Part shown: piece by piece, positions 48,118 to 58,500 of the stretch
How the letters are laid out: each line of letters opens with the position of its first letter
Numbering within the stretch: position 1 is the stretch's first letter
NCBI GenBank assembly: GCA_022702545.1
Contig: JAHRBC010000004.1
Location: 5,672,001 to 5,736,000, forward strand
Reading direction: 5' to 3'
DNA: 64,000 nt
Source of the DNA: Phycomyces nitens
Taxonomy: Eukaryota > Mucoromycota > Mucoromycetes > Mucorales > Phycomycetaceae
Program-made: the position numbers and the translations under genes
Notes under the pieces: model-generated
Database searches by the model: none
What the model was told of the DNA's origin: nothing
The model's input: only the letters and a program-made list of their open reading frames with translations

Positions 48118-48893
48118 CTTTGATGCTCGGTGAAAAAAGGAAGGCTGTATCGATTGCAGACTTCCCCTTGCATTTTCCCGACGCCTGTCCATTGCCGGCA
48201 GGGAGAAGAGAGGCACCTTTTTTTTAATGGCCGCTCTAAGCACGAGTCACGACGACCATTCTACGCCTAAATGTCTTTAAGCCTTGATGATCTCTTGTAT
48301 TGATTAACCAAAAAAAACACAACAAGCAAGGGCATGGTTATCAGTTAGATCACCTTGGCCACCAATATAGTATGTATTAGTTGGCTGTTTCTGCATGGTA
48401 AAGAATAGCAGAGGCGATCGTTTACTATTGTTGCTCATTTGTTAAGCTTCCGCCACCAAATGTTGCACAACTAATGTCTTTTGGTCAAAGCAATTCAATT
48501 GCCTTGACTTGCAGTATGTTTTGAATGAGCAAAAAAAGCAAAGCTGGATGGGCTCGTAAAGCCATTGACTCTTTATTAGCTTGCAAACAAATAAAATATA
48601 TACTCTTGTGGTTTGCCAAGATTGTTCTCATTGATGAATCTTTGGCGAACTTGCCATTCATATTCAGTTGTTTTTGTTAAAAAACAGTTGTGGAAAAGTT
48701 CCTTGACCAGAAAGAGATTCCTTTATTATAATTATTATTATTATCCTCGTCTGATTGGTCTTTATCATACCCAACAAGACGATTCTATTATTTTGATAAC
48801 AGAGTGAGAGGATAAAGAGTTCACGTCACCTCTCACAAACACTATAAATAATGTTGCTTTTGACCATTTGACTGCGGTCAATTGCTGCATTCA
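48118..48893. other. Divergent intergenic region, RPS16 / LRR gene
   Basis: It holds both promoters. CACTATAAATA near 48839 is a plausible TATA box for the LRR gene, about 50 nt from its ATG. No gene is seen. Confidence 0.45.
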
Positions 48894-49937
48894 ATGGTGA
48901 AATCGCTCTATGACATTTGCATTCAATATCTGGTGGATAATTCAGAGTTCATTACGGATCTCGAAGGAGTTCCCTACAATCCATATATATCTGATCTAAT
49001 GAACTCCTTGTTCTCTTCAAGAGGAAAACGGTTGACTTCAAATATCCTCAATGTCATTGGCACTTCACAAGGCGAAGGTCTCCGAAAAGACAAGAAATAC
49101 GGCACGATAGAACTTACAAAGCATGCATTTGCTTTCAACCAGACGAACGCTTTGCACTATATTGCCAATTGGCTCCCTCGATTTGTCTGTCGTCTCAACC
49201 TCTCCCACACCAATATCAATGATAATGACATCTTGTTGATCAGTGGGCTGACCAACCTTTCTGTCCTTGACCTCAGTTACACTTATGTTGGGGATCAAGG
49301 GGTGGGGCATCTTTGTCGGATGGCAGACGAGAGTAGATCTGGTGGATGTGTTCGCATAAGTTTTCTCGAGATGCTCAGTTTAGCTGGAAATGACGGTGTA
49401 TCTGATGCTTGTCTTCTCAACCTTCCAAATATCAAGAGCTTGACTGCACTTGATCTATCTTATACACAGGTTACAAATGTGGCTACGGTTGTGCTGTCTC
49501 GCACAGGATACACTCTTGGCAATGTTTGCACAGAATCTTCAACTGAAGTGATTCCTATGATCATTTGGGAAAGTTCATTGTGGTGGAACAAGGCCAATCC
49601 AGGCACTGATATTTCTCTTCACGAGAATGTCATTGGGCGTCACTCTGATGTGTCTGCTTATCTGTCCCGTAGACTAAAGGGTATCAATCTCAATATTGGC
49701 ACCAATCGAATGACTGACCGTTCCCAAAGACAGTTGAATGGAGAAAGCATGGTATATACGCGGTCAAAAGAAAGTATAGCCAAGCAAAGATTAAAGGAGA
49801 CCGTCAAGAAGCCAGTCATTCAACCTGTGAATACAACAGCCAAGGTGCCATGGTCCTCTTCTTTCTTTGACATGATACAAAATGATCTTGCTGGCCCAAA
49901 TACCCTAGAGACTTTGGGAACAAATGTTTTCTTGTAA
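48894..49937 (+). CDS. Leucine-rich-repeat protein
   Basis: An intronless ORF of 347 aa. I start at the ATG at 48894; the frame continues upstream only from a TTG. The N-terminal ~90 residues are helical and unrecognised. LRRs follow at about residues 95-195 (RFVCRLNLSHTNINDNDILL, LTNLSVLDLSYTYVGDQGVG, FLEMLSLAGNDGVSDACLLN, IKSLTALDLSYTQVT). The C-terminal ~150 residues are polar and basic with no known domain. LRRs of this SDS22/F-box-like spacing mediate protein binding. There is no signal peptide or TM. It is convergent with the OPT transporter gene (131 bp apart). Confidence 0.82.
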   Translation: MVKSLYDICIQYLVDNSEFITDLEGVPYNPYISDLMNSLFSSRGKRLTSNILNVIGTSQGEGLRKDKKYGTIELTKHAFAFNQTNALHYIANWLPRFVCRLNLSHTNINDNDILLISGLTNLSVLDLSYTYVGDQGVGHLCRMADESRSGGCVRISFLEMLSLAGNDGVSDACLLNLPNIKSLTALDLSYTQVTNVATVVLSRTGYTLGNVCTESSTEVIPMIIWESSLWWNKANPGTDISLHENVIGRHSDVSAYLSRRLKGINLNIGTNRMTDRSQRQLNGESMVYTRSKESIAKQRLKETVKKPVIQPVNTTAKVPWSSSFFDMIQNDLAGPNTLETLGTNVFL

Positions 49938-50068
49938 ATAAAATACACATTTCAAGATAGTATGGATATCCAATAAACTATATATATATATTGCACTCTT
50001 GGTTTTTAATAAAATGTATATATTATAGTGTATATAGATAAGAAAAAAATATAAACAACTGTGTCAAT

Positions 50069-52892
50069 CTATAGGTGGGGTACATGGCACGCCCTCATTG
50101 TCATGTTTACAATGGCAAACGTTCCTTCACCGAGCACAAATCCACTTGCAACAATCACAATCAGTACTTTGCCGGCAATTCGTCTATAGCGATCCAGCCA
50201 CCCCAAGTTCTCATTGTCTTCCTTTGCATTGTCCAGCTTATCACAGTAGACGTTCCAAAGATGACTTAGACAGCCACCAATTACGCGTGCAAGTGTAAAG
50301 CTAGGAGGGTTGTATATACCGATAGCAAATGCAATTCCTTGAGGAATATACTTGTGCCATGTGCGATGAGAGGTGGTCTCTTTGATCAGAACAAACACAG
50401 TAAAGCAAATCGCAAATCCAAATGCGAATTCGGATACGTGGGGTGGTAATGGGTGTCCGTTTACCAGCCGTGACATGTCCAGCCACACTTGAGCAGTAGG
50501 AACAGGGAATTCAGGGCCAGGAATAGAGTAGACCGTGCGATATAAAAGATATGCACCTTTATTACAAAAAATAAAATAAAAATGAGTGGTTTATCAAGTA
50601 ATTCTCACTTTACAACTTACCTGTAGCAACAAATGCACTAAAGAAAGATCCGATCATCTGTCCATAGAATTGGGCCTTTGGAGATGCTCTTAAAAGATGT
50701 CCTGTCTTGAGATCTATATTGCCAAACATCAATTATTGCTCTTTATATTATCACTCGACTTACCTTGCATCAAATCACCTAGATATTTGTTGAATAAATG
50801 CTAAATATTAGCTATTGCTCTAATACAAATTCCAAATACCAGCCTACCTGCTTGCTGTGCACCTTTGATAGACAAATGGCCAAGGTTAGTAAAGGCTGTA
50901 CCAGTAAATCTACACACTAATCTCATTTGACACTTACCTGCTTCAGCAATACCACCTGCAATCAAGTTGGCCGCAATACCTCCAGGAATAACCAGGGCAA
51001 AAATGACTTGACTAATTTTGCCAATTCCACTGACCTTTTAAAGCATAATATACACACACATATATAAACCTACTCGCCCATGATATCAATCCAATAAATA
51101 TAACATTAATTACCGGGTTTAGATCTGTCTCTCCCAAGGCACGCACACCTAGTACACTTAGTATCATGGCTACAAGTACTGACAAGAGTGTCATACTGAT
51201 TGGCAGAATATCTGGGCCAAATACAACCTTTACTAAAAGTACACACAGAGCTGTGGATAAAGTAAGACCAACAATAGTCCATGTGGTAGACACACGCTGC
51301 TCTTCGGGCGCATCGTCCTGTTCTTCCTCAATTTGATTCAAATCAGCCTCTTCCCATTCTTCCTCAATGTGTTCTTCTGCCGAGAGACACAGCTGAGTCT
51401 CGGACAGACCAACTCTTTTATAGACACTCTTTGGTGACGTAATGGGTCTATTGGAAGTATTGTTGCGAATAGCTTTGACAAGCGAACGTATAAACACAAT
51501 CCCCAGAGACACAACAGAGTCGGCAATCATGACTCCCAATGAAACCCATAATATCCACCCTTTTGAACCTGTCTTCCAATCATTGACCGGGCCAGGTGCC
51601 CAGCCTGCATAATATGCCAAAGGGGACAGAATACCCCACCCAATGACGCACCCAAGAAGCATGGACAGGGTAGTAGGTAGACCCTATTGATAAGCTTGTT
51701 AGCAACAGACAGCCCATCCCCAAAAATACTTACCATGATGATTCCCTGTCCAACATAGCTCAGACTAGGAGTAAAATACCATTCCCAAGCAGCAAAATCG
51801 ACAAAGTTGAATGTTAGCCAGTTGAATACCGGGAGAGCACTGACAATAGGGAAAAAGTAGGTCAAGAGAGTGTAGATGGAAGATAGGCCAAATGACACTG
51901 TCAGTGCCCGGAGCTTGAGATTCCAGCTGGTTTCAAAGGCCTCGCGTTGCACAGCCGTCTCAACCTCGCCTAGTGAGGTTGTGGAAGAGGCCGAAGAGTA
52001 TGATGGTGAGCCAGCAGGGGAGAGTAGAGGACTTTGTTCCGGACGGACAGATCCAGATGTACCAACTCTTCTTCGCAGGCGGGTATCTTTTGGCTTGGTG
52101 GGATCTTGCTTTTGGTGAAGAAGACTGATCATCTGAGCCGTCGCAGTTCCAGATGGAAACCGCAGCTTCTCTTTGATAATGGTTTGTTTGCGTAATGGTA
52201 CAGCAAAGAATACACCAAAAAAGGCGACTCCAAGAGACCAGAGAATTAACTGTAGTCCAGAAAGGCGAATTGGGCCATCAGGGTTATCTCCAGTGGTAAG
52301 TAATTCCAGTGCAGGAATAACTCCTACAAAGCCTATTATTATATTTAAATATATAAAAAAATAGCAGATCAAAATCAGACAGAGAGAGATAAGGGCTGTA
52401 TTAGTAATCCGGGCATTTTTAATAATAATATATTTTGAATATTTTGGTCTACCTGCAGCAAGAGGCATAGTAGCAGTAGCGACTGCAGTAGTCTGCAATA
52501 CAACATTCTCAATAGGCCCAAACTTTGTCCTCAGACGGTGCTGGAATGGTTTAAAGATAGCATAGCCAAGAAGAGATGACTGAAGCGACATCATTGAGAT
52601 CCATCCCGTCTGGAGACCAAAGTACATGTTTGAAAAGCACATGAGGCTGCCGATAGCCAGTCCACATATAATCGCTCTCCACTATATAATGTATGGGTTC
52701 AGTTGCATAACTCGACTTGCAAGCTATGCGAATACTTGCTGTAAAATGGGGAAGCTCTTCTTTTGGAGGTGAGGCATCTATGAATTATGTGGTGAGCTTC
52801 CAGGATCGTCTATGGTGTCTAGAGTGCTGGTTTATAAAGACAATAAAAGAAAAGTATATACCGATATCTACTGCTTCCACTTCTCGAGACAT
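50069..52892 (-). CDS. OPT-superfamily transporter, YSL-like clade
   Basis: Ten exons: 52892-52862, 52777-52740, 52681-52453, 52332-51734, 51683-51114, 51034-50938, 50862-50848, 50778-50764, 50713-50621 and 50556-50069 (2175 nt, 724 aa). Motifs are FTWRAIICGLAIGSLMCFSN, YFGLQTGWISMMSLQSSLLG, IIKEKLRFPSGTATAQMI, LGETDLNPVSGIGKISQV, then GAQQAGDLMQDLKTGHLL, and GIYNPPSFTLARVIGGCL. About 14 TM segments are expected. Members import oligopeptides or metal chelates across membranes. Loop regions near residues 220-260 and 400-450 are Ser- or Glu-rich. Intron 2 is GC-AG (donor GCAAGT at 52739). Two successive exons are only 15 nt each, and both encode parts of the conserved GAQQAGDLMQ segment. It shares a 130-bp divergent promoter with the uS10m gene. 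Confidence 0.92.
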
Positions 52893-53022
52893 TGGAACGA
52901 AGCGAAAGAGGAAAGAAGGTCGGGGATCGCAATCTCCGCCAGAAAGACTGCCCTTTGGTGGTGGCTTTGAATTCTAGTCAACAGACAGTTCCCCCCTTCA
53001 GCAAGGGCCATTCCTCAACACC
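52893..53022. promoter_or_regulatory. Shared divergent promoter OPT transporter/uS10m
   Basis: Only 130 bp separate the two start codons. No TATA box is evident. Confidence 0.5.
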
Positions 53023-53783
53023 ATGTCGTTGCTTTCCACGGTACCCAACCTTTCCAATCCGGCCCTGCCAACCAACGAGGATTTTCTGATTTAGTTTTTA
53101 TTCTAGTACCGCATCGCTGCCAATGTGTCTCGTCTGGCCAGACCATCCTTGACAGCCTCGCGTTCATTTGTGTAAATATTCGTTGTACCTTTGTGCTTAT
53201 TTTGTGTGTGTGTGTGTGTTTTTTAACAGATTGTGAATCTTTTAGGTCTACAACAAAGACCGATGATACCGTAGTAGCTGCTCCTGGAGGAATTGAGCTT
53301 CCTGAGCCAGTCGAGCAGGAGACCTTTGAGCAAGTATTCGAAGGTATGCCAAAACCAGACCCTTTAAAAGTGTACTAGGCTCACCTGTTTATCATAGTTG
53401 CTCCCCGTATTCCTGCTACCCATGGCATCCCAGTTTGTAACCTTCACTTGCGTGGTTACCTTCCACAACAATTGGACTTTTATGCAGACTTTGCTCGTCG
53501 TGCTGCCTTTCACCTCGGCATGCCCTGTTCTGGCACTGTCCCTCTGCCCACTCAGACATCTCGCTGGACAGTGATCAGATCTCCCTTTGTACACAAGAAA
53601 TCCCAGGAGAATTTTGAGCGCAAGACCCACAAGCGTCTCCTCCAGATCAAAGATGCCCACCCCGAGGCCGTTGACAGATGGTTGCGTTATTTGACCCGCA
53701 ATGCACCTGCAGGTGTTGGTCTCCGTGCCACAACATGGGAGTTTGAGTCGATTGGTGCTAGCAAGACAATAACCAAAGCATAG
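53023..53783 (+). CDS. RSM10: Mitochondrial ribosomal protein uS10m (Rsm10)
   Basis: Four exons: 53023-53040, 53107-53171, 53246-53343 and 53398-53783 (567 nt, 188 aa). The first ~30 residues are basic and hydroxylated (MSLLSTYRIAANVSRLARPS), a mitochondrial presequence. The S10 domain follows: NLHLRGYLPQQLDFYADFAR, GTVPLPTQTSRWTVIRSPFV, and HKKSQENFERKTHKRLLQIK as in bacterial S10 and yeast Rsm10. It is a component of the mitochondrial small subunit head. Confidence 0.93.
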
Positions 53784-53965
53784 AGAGTGATAGACAGTAG
53801 AACAAATAAATAAATAGCATATTATACAACACGAAATGAAATCCTAGTGATCAAAAGTGACGTGAGAAGCTTCGACTGCACGTGTGTCCAAAGTCTAGAT
53901 AGTCTCAACTTCAAAGACGCCCTTTTCTTTTCTTTTCTCTTTACTCCCACACTCATCCAAGGTTA

Positions 53966-56280
53966 ATGAACACAAACTATTCTTCTGCATTCCCTCCCCT
54001 GAGGACAATGCCATGTCATCTTAAGCACAAATCGCAACGTCCACAGCAGCCAGCTCTCTATCTTGCCCTAGCTCCGCCGAAATACCCGTCATACCTTAAC
54101 CACACTCTTTATGCCGACCTTGCGTTCGAGCAGTATGAGTACCTCCAGAACCCACAGCGCAACCGCACAAACTCAATGTGGGACAGTCTTGACTTGCGCC
54201 TTCCTTCCTGCTGGAATGACAAGGACAAGGCGCGTAACATAAAAGTCGATTTAAACGGACTGGATTTGATATACATTGGTAACTTTAACAAATCTTTGGA
54301 TCTCAAGTGTACTCATTTAGCTTTAGGACCAGGCGCCCAAGAAAATGACGCGGCATCTGTACGAGCCAATTTTCCTATTAGGTCTCGCTGTGGAGTATAC
54401 TATTATGAACTCAAAGTGATATCAAGGGGACGCGATGGATTTATTGGCATTGGGTTTTGTGGGCTAAACAATCGACTGGATAGACTGCCTGGTTGGGATA
54501 CTTATTCCTGGGGTTACCATGGGGACGATGGCCATTCTTTTGCTGGATCTGGCATAGGAACAGTCTATGGGCCTTTCTTTACGACTGGGGATGTGGTCGG
54601 GTGTGGCATCAACTTCGCCGACCAGTCCGTCTTTTACACCAAAAATGGCACCATGATTGGAACCGCGTTTCATTCGCTGTGTCTTCCACAAGATGTCTAT
54701 CCTTGTGTAGGATTAAGAACCAAGGGAGAGATGGTGACTACGAACTTTGGAGAGAATGCGTTTGCATTTGACATTGTTCAGTATGTAAAAGCAAGTGCAA
54801 TTCTTTGTTTTTTTTTCACTAGACAACATGCTCTTTAAAAGACACTTATGCATTCCGATGTTTTTTGTTTTTTGTTTTGTTATAGGACCAAAAACAGAAG
54901 CTTCACAAAGACATCACACATACTTTGTCACCAGGCCTTCGGTCTCATAGCACACCTGCTCTCACCCAGACTGACACACCACCCTCCAGTTCACTTCTCA
55001 ATCACCTCGTCCTTTCTCACCTGGCTCATAATGGCTATGGCAAGACGGTCAAGGCTCTTTTGCAGAATGTATCCTACACACACTCTGACCCAATAACCTT
55101 TGATTGGGACGAAAAGGAAGTGCTGGAACGCCAAGGTATGCGATGTGTAGACTACTTGTAATAAACAAGCCACTAATTGAACTTATCTCAAGCTATCCGG
55201 GATGCTGTCATGACAGGCGACATTGATCTCGCAATTGATTTATTAGACACTAAATTTCCAGGTCTATTTGCCAATAATGAAAGAGGACAGACTGCTATGT
55301 TCCAACTCAAGTGCCAAAAGTTTATTGAGATGTTGAGAAAGTATGCAGAGAAAGAATGTGCCCAGCATAAGAAGGGCAGATATCCTGACCTGGCCGAAAG
55401 TCTGTTTTCTGATGATGATCACAGCAGTCTGTGTAGTGGAAGCAGTGAAGGGGAAAGCGATGGGAAATATTGGCCGAGAAATGATCCCATAACATCCCCA
55501 ACCACTCGAACAAAAAGTCTCCCTGTGAATGCGCCGGGAAGGCGCTTAAGCTATGCTGCCATCACAGCATCTTCACCTACTGCCCCCACTCTCTCGCGTT
55601 CCACCCACCACATCTCACCCTCGCTCCCGTCCTTCCCCAGCGTCTCTCCCAGACGACGAAGCACCTCGAGCTGTGGTGGGCTTGGTATGAACAGCCATCA
55701 AAGTCCATTGGAAGAAGAGAGTTTTCCAGCTGGCCAAGCAAACATTGAGATGTTAAAGCAGATTATGGAATATGGGCAAAAATTATATGAAGAATATCGC
55801 TCTGATGAAAGATCCAGTGTGCAAATGAGACTCAAGGTAAGATAAAAGACCTGTTTTCTTTTTCTATTGTGGATAGACAGCCCCTGTGAGCGTGGGAATA
55901 CCGCCAACCGTACATTGTCTTTCAGGAAATATTCTCTCTTTTGGCGTACCCTGATCCTACTTCAAGTCAAGTTGGATATTTGTTTGACAATGGGGGCAGA
56001 AACATTCTTGCCACTGAATTAAATGCCGCTATTCTTGGTAAGAATAATAATAACATTATTATATTATTATTATTATCATTTTTTGTTTTGCAGGTAATCA
56101 ATCATTTAAACATGCCTACCTATTATAGTCTGTCAGAAACGTCCAGGAATCTCTTCTCTTGAACATGCCTATAGACAGGCCTTGGTTACAAGCAAAGAAC
56201 TTGCGATACATGGGGATAGCAAGGCTGTCATGATCACTGTTGAAGAGACAATGTGTCAACCCTCTTTCTCTATCCCTTGA
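53966..56280 (+). CDS. RanBPM/Gid1-like protein: SPRY, LisH, CTLH, CRA
   Basis: Five exons: 53966-54784, 54886-55135, 55193-55836, 55926-56037 and 56129-56280 (1977 nt, 658 aa). A SPRY domain covers about residues 95-260 (SRCGVYYYELKVISRGRDGF, PGWDTYSWGYHGDDGHSFAG, YGPFFTTGDVVGCGINF). LisH is near 310-340 (LLNHLVLSHLAHNGYGKTVK), CTLH near 355-415 (AIRDAVMTGDIDLAIDLLDT), then a Ser-rich insert. The CRA part closes the protein (LAYPDPTSSQVGYLFD, SLEHAYRQALVTSKELAI). This is the architecture of RANBP9/Gid1, the scaffold and substrate-receptor docking subunit of the GID/CTLH ubiquitin ligase. The last intron (56038-56128) is inferred, since the unspliced frame ends early. Confidence 0.92.
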
Positions 56281-56392
56281 CCCCCTCCTTTTTCTTTCTT
56301 TCTTTCTTAATAGTTGGCAAGTCTATTCTTATTTTATCGATATGCTACAGTAAATAAATCTTTCAATTAAATGTGTATATGTGAAAGTGTTA

Positions 56393-56838
56393 TTAAAAAA
56401 GACCATCATCAGAGTCCTGTGGGGCCTCCATTCCTTCTGGCCAGGTGCCGTCGTTTTTCCAGCCCTGGACAATGATTTTGATCTAATGGAAAATATCTAT
56501 TAATATTTAAATGTGTATAATTGTGGTATACTTACTACAAAACTAAGAGGCAGTGGCGTACTAAGTTTCCGACGATCGACTACGAGTGCTCTGTATATGC
56601 CCAGCTGGTTTGTCTGATTCATGACATCTAACCAGGCATCTCGCTGTTCTACAGAGATATTAGGCGGCAGACTTGTTTGGCGATCCGGGAGCTGATCGGG
56701 CACTCGGGTCCATTCAGCTCGTCGAGCAAGCCAGGATTCTAATCCTGTGGTAGGAGTAGTAGTAGAGGAGGAGGTGGAGGTAGAAAGAGTGCTTTTGGAT
56801 GTTGGGCTAGTTGATTGAGAGGGGGTTGTATCTGTCAT
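56393..56838 (-). CDS. Small protein with Gag1-clamp/DUF4050-like region
   Basis: Two exons: 56838-56536 and 56482-56393 (393 nt, 130 aa). The N-terminal ~35 residues are Ser/Thr-rich. Then follow ESWLARRAEWTR, RDAWLDVMNQTNQLGIYRAL, LPLSFVVIKIIVQGWKNDGT (spanning the splice) and WPEGMEAPQDSDDG. The SWL-RR-WT start and the GW-x-DGTWPEG end resemble the fungal DUF4050 (Gag1-like clamp) family; that assignment is from memory and moderate. It ends 112 bp from the convergent RanBPM gene. Confidence 0.75.
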
Positions 56839-58500
56839 TGTGTATGAATGAGATGTAGATAGTAAAAGAAGCGTAAATGAAAACTAGGGTTGTCTGTGTG
56901 ACGGGGTTTTGTTAGAGAATCTCTATCATGCCAATCCAAGTCGATAGCAGTATAGAGCTCCTCCCATTTACAACAGGCGTGATTTTTGCTTCTTATTTTA
57001 TATATATATATACATATAATCATCTCTATTTTGGGACTTGCATTATATAGGCCCACAGCCCTGGAAACCAAATTTGCTTGCTAACCAGCCAAATTACACA
57101 TATTTAGCCTATGTTGCTCAAACAAGGATTTAGGTTTCAAGAGTAGACATTTATTTAAAGAGTTTGGCTTGTATATTATAAGGACTATTGAGAGATGTCT
57201 ATACTGTTGGCTGTTGGCTTATGGCAAAACAATAGTCAGCTATCCAATATTTAGTCAATCTAAAACACTATATTTGTGTAAAGTATTAATGATTAATGAT
57301 TAATGGTTAATGACACAAAATTCACAATGGTTTCTTTGGAAATATTTGGATTCTCGGATCGTACCAGTAACTCGAAATCAGTTTATTATCGACAGGTACA
57401 CATACTCGATCTAATTCTAATCATTTATTTGTGGAGGAAGCAATTATTATTATTATTATCATTATTATTATCATTCGATTGTTATAGCTAATCTATGAAC
57501 CCATTCTCATTTACTCCACACCGTTACACTGTTGTGGGGAATATTTTCAAGAAACATGCTTTTATATCAACTGCAGTTTTTTTTTCTTCTCTCTTTTTTC
57601 ATTTGCGTCTTTAACAAGGTGATCTTTTTTGTCTACAGAGTCCAATGGTCGGAACTCATCATAAGGCTTCAGAATATGTAAAACACCAAGACAATAAATA
57701 TTTAACCGTGCACTCACGGTATGAGATTGTGTATTTTGTACGTGTGTATGTACATTATGTTATATGTCATACGCTACCACAATCCTAAAATTGCCCATTT
57801 ATGGCCATTATTTGAGTATATATTGGCAGACTATCAAATCGCGGTATCTGGAGCAATAGATGCTGCCAGTAGATCAAACAAATCAATTGCTGATTTCAAT
57901 GCATTCATGAGCATATAATAAAATCCCTACTTGAAGCAAATGACCTTTAATAACAGTTTGAATTGTTATTGAATATCAAGCCAATTTCGTTTTGCAGAAT
58001 CGATCTACTGAAACGGGAAAGTTATTGTGTTCAAGATAGCCATAATACAAGTGTTTGTGAACAATTGCTGATTAAAGAATATTTTTCTGGGGTGGGAAAA
58101 TCAATTTGGACTGGATCTAGATTGCCCCAAATGTACGATTGGCCTGCACATCTGTAGATTGTAAATCAATAAACAAACCATTGTTTCTGTCAATCAAGTC
58201 ATGGCCCAAAGACATTGGCCACTGAACAATCTAAAGACAACAACAACAAAAAACGACTATAGAATATCCAACAAGAGGGTGGCGTGTACGTAAAGACTTG
58301 TTCCCAGAAGTACATAATTTGTCATGCAAGTGTTCTGAGGGAAATCTCATTTGGTGTCTGATCTTTCTGGCAAATAAACAAGGTTACCTGGATCACTGTG
58401 CTGCCTACTATAAAAGTTTACATGCGAAAACAAAAATGGTATAAAAGGATGGTAATATCTGTCTTGGCAGCCATCATTCTTTTCAATACAAATCAAAAAA
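56839..58500. other. 1.7-kb intergenic region
   Basis: AT-rich, with an (ATT)n tract at 57446-57474. Two open stretches (57721-57918 and about 57990-58157) have a partly protein-like composition (e.g. AHLWPLFEYILADYQIAVSG) but no start context, no splice link and no known family. They may be relics. The right end holds the promoter of the Jen1-like gene. Confidence 0.45.

Noticed and set aside
47463..48243. ORFs on both strands around RPS16
   Set aside because: They are shadows of RPS16 codons or lie in its promoter and 5' UTR; none resembles a protein.
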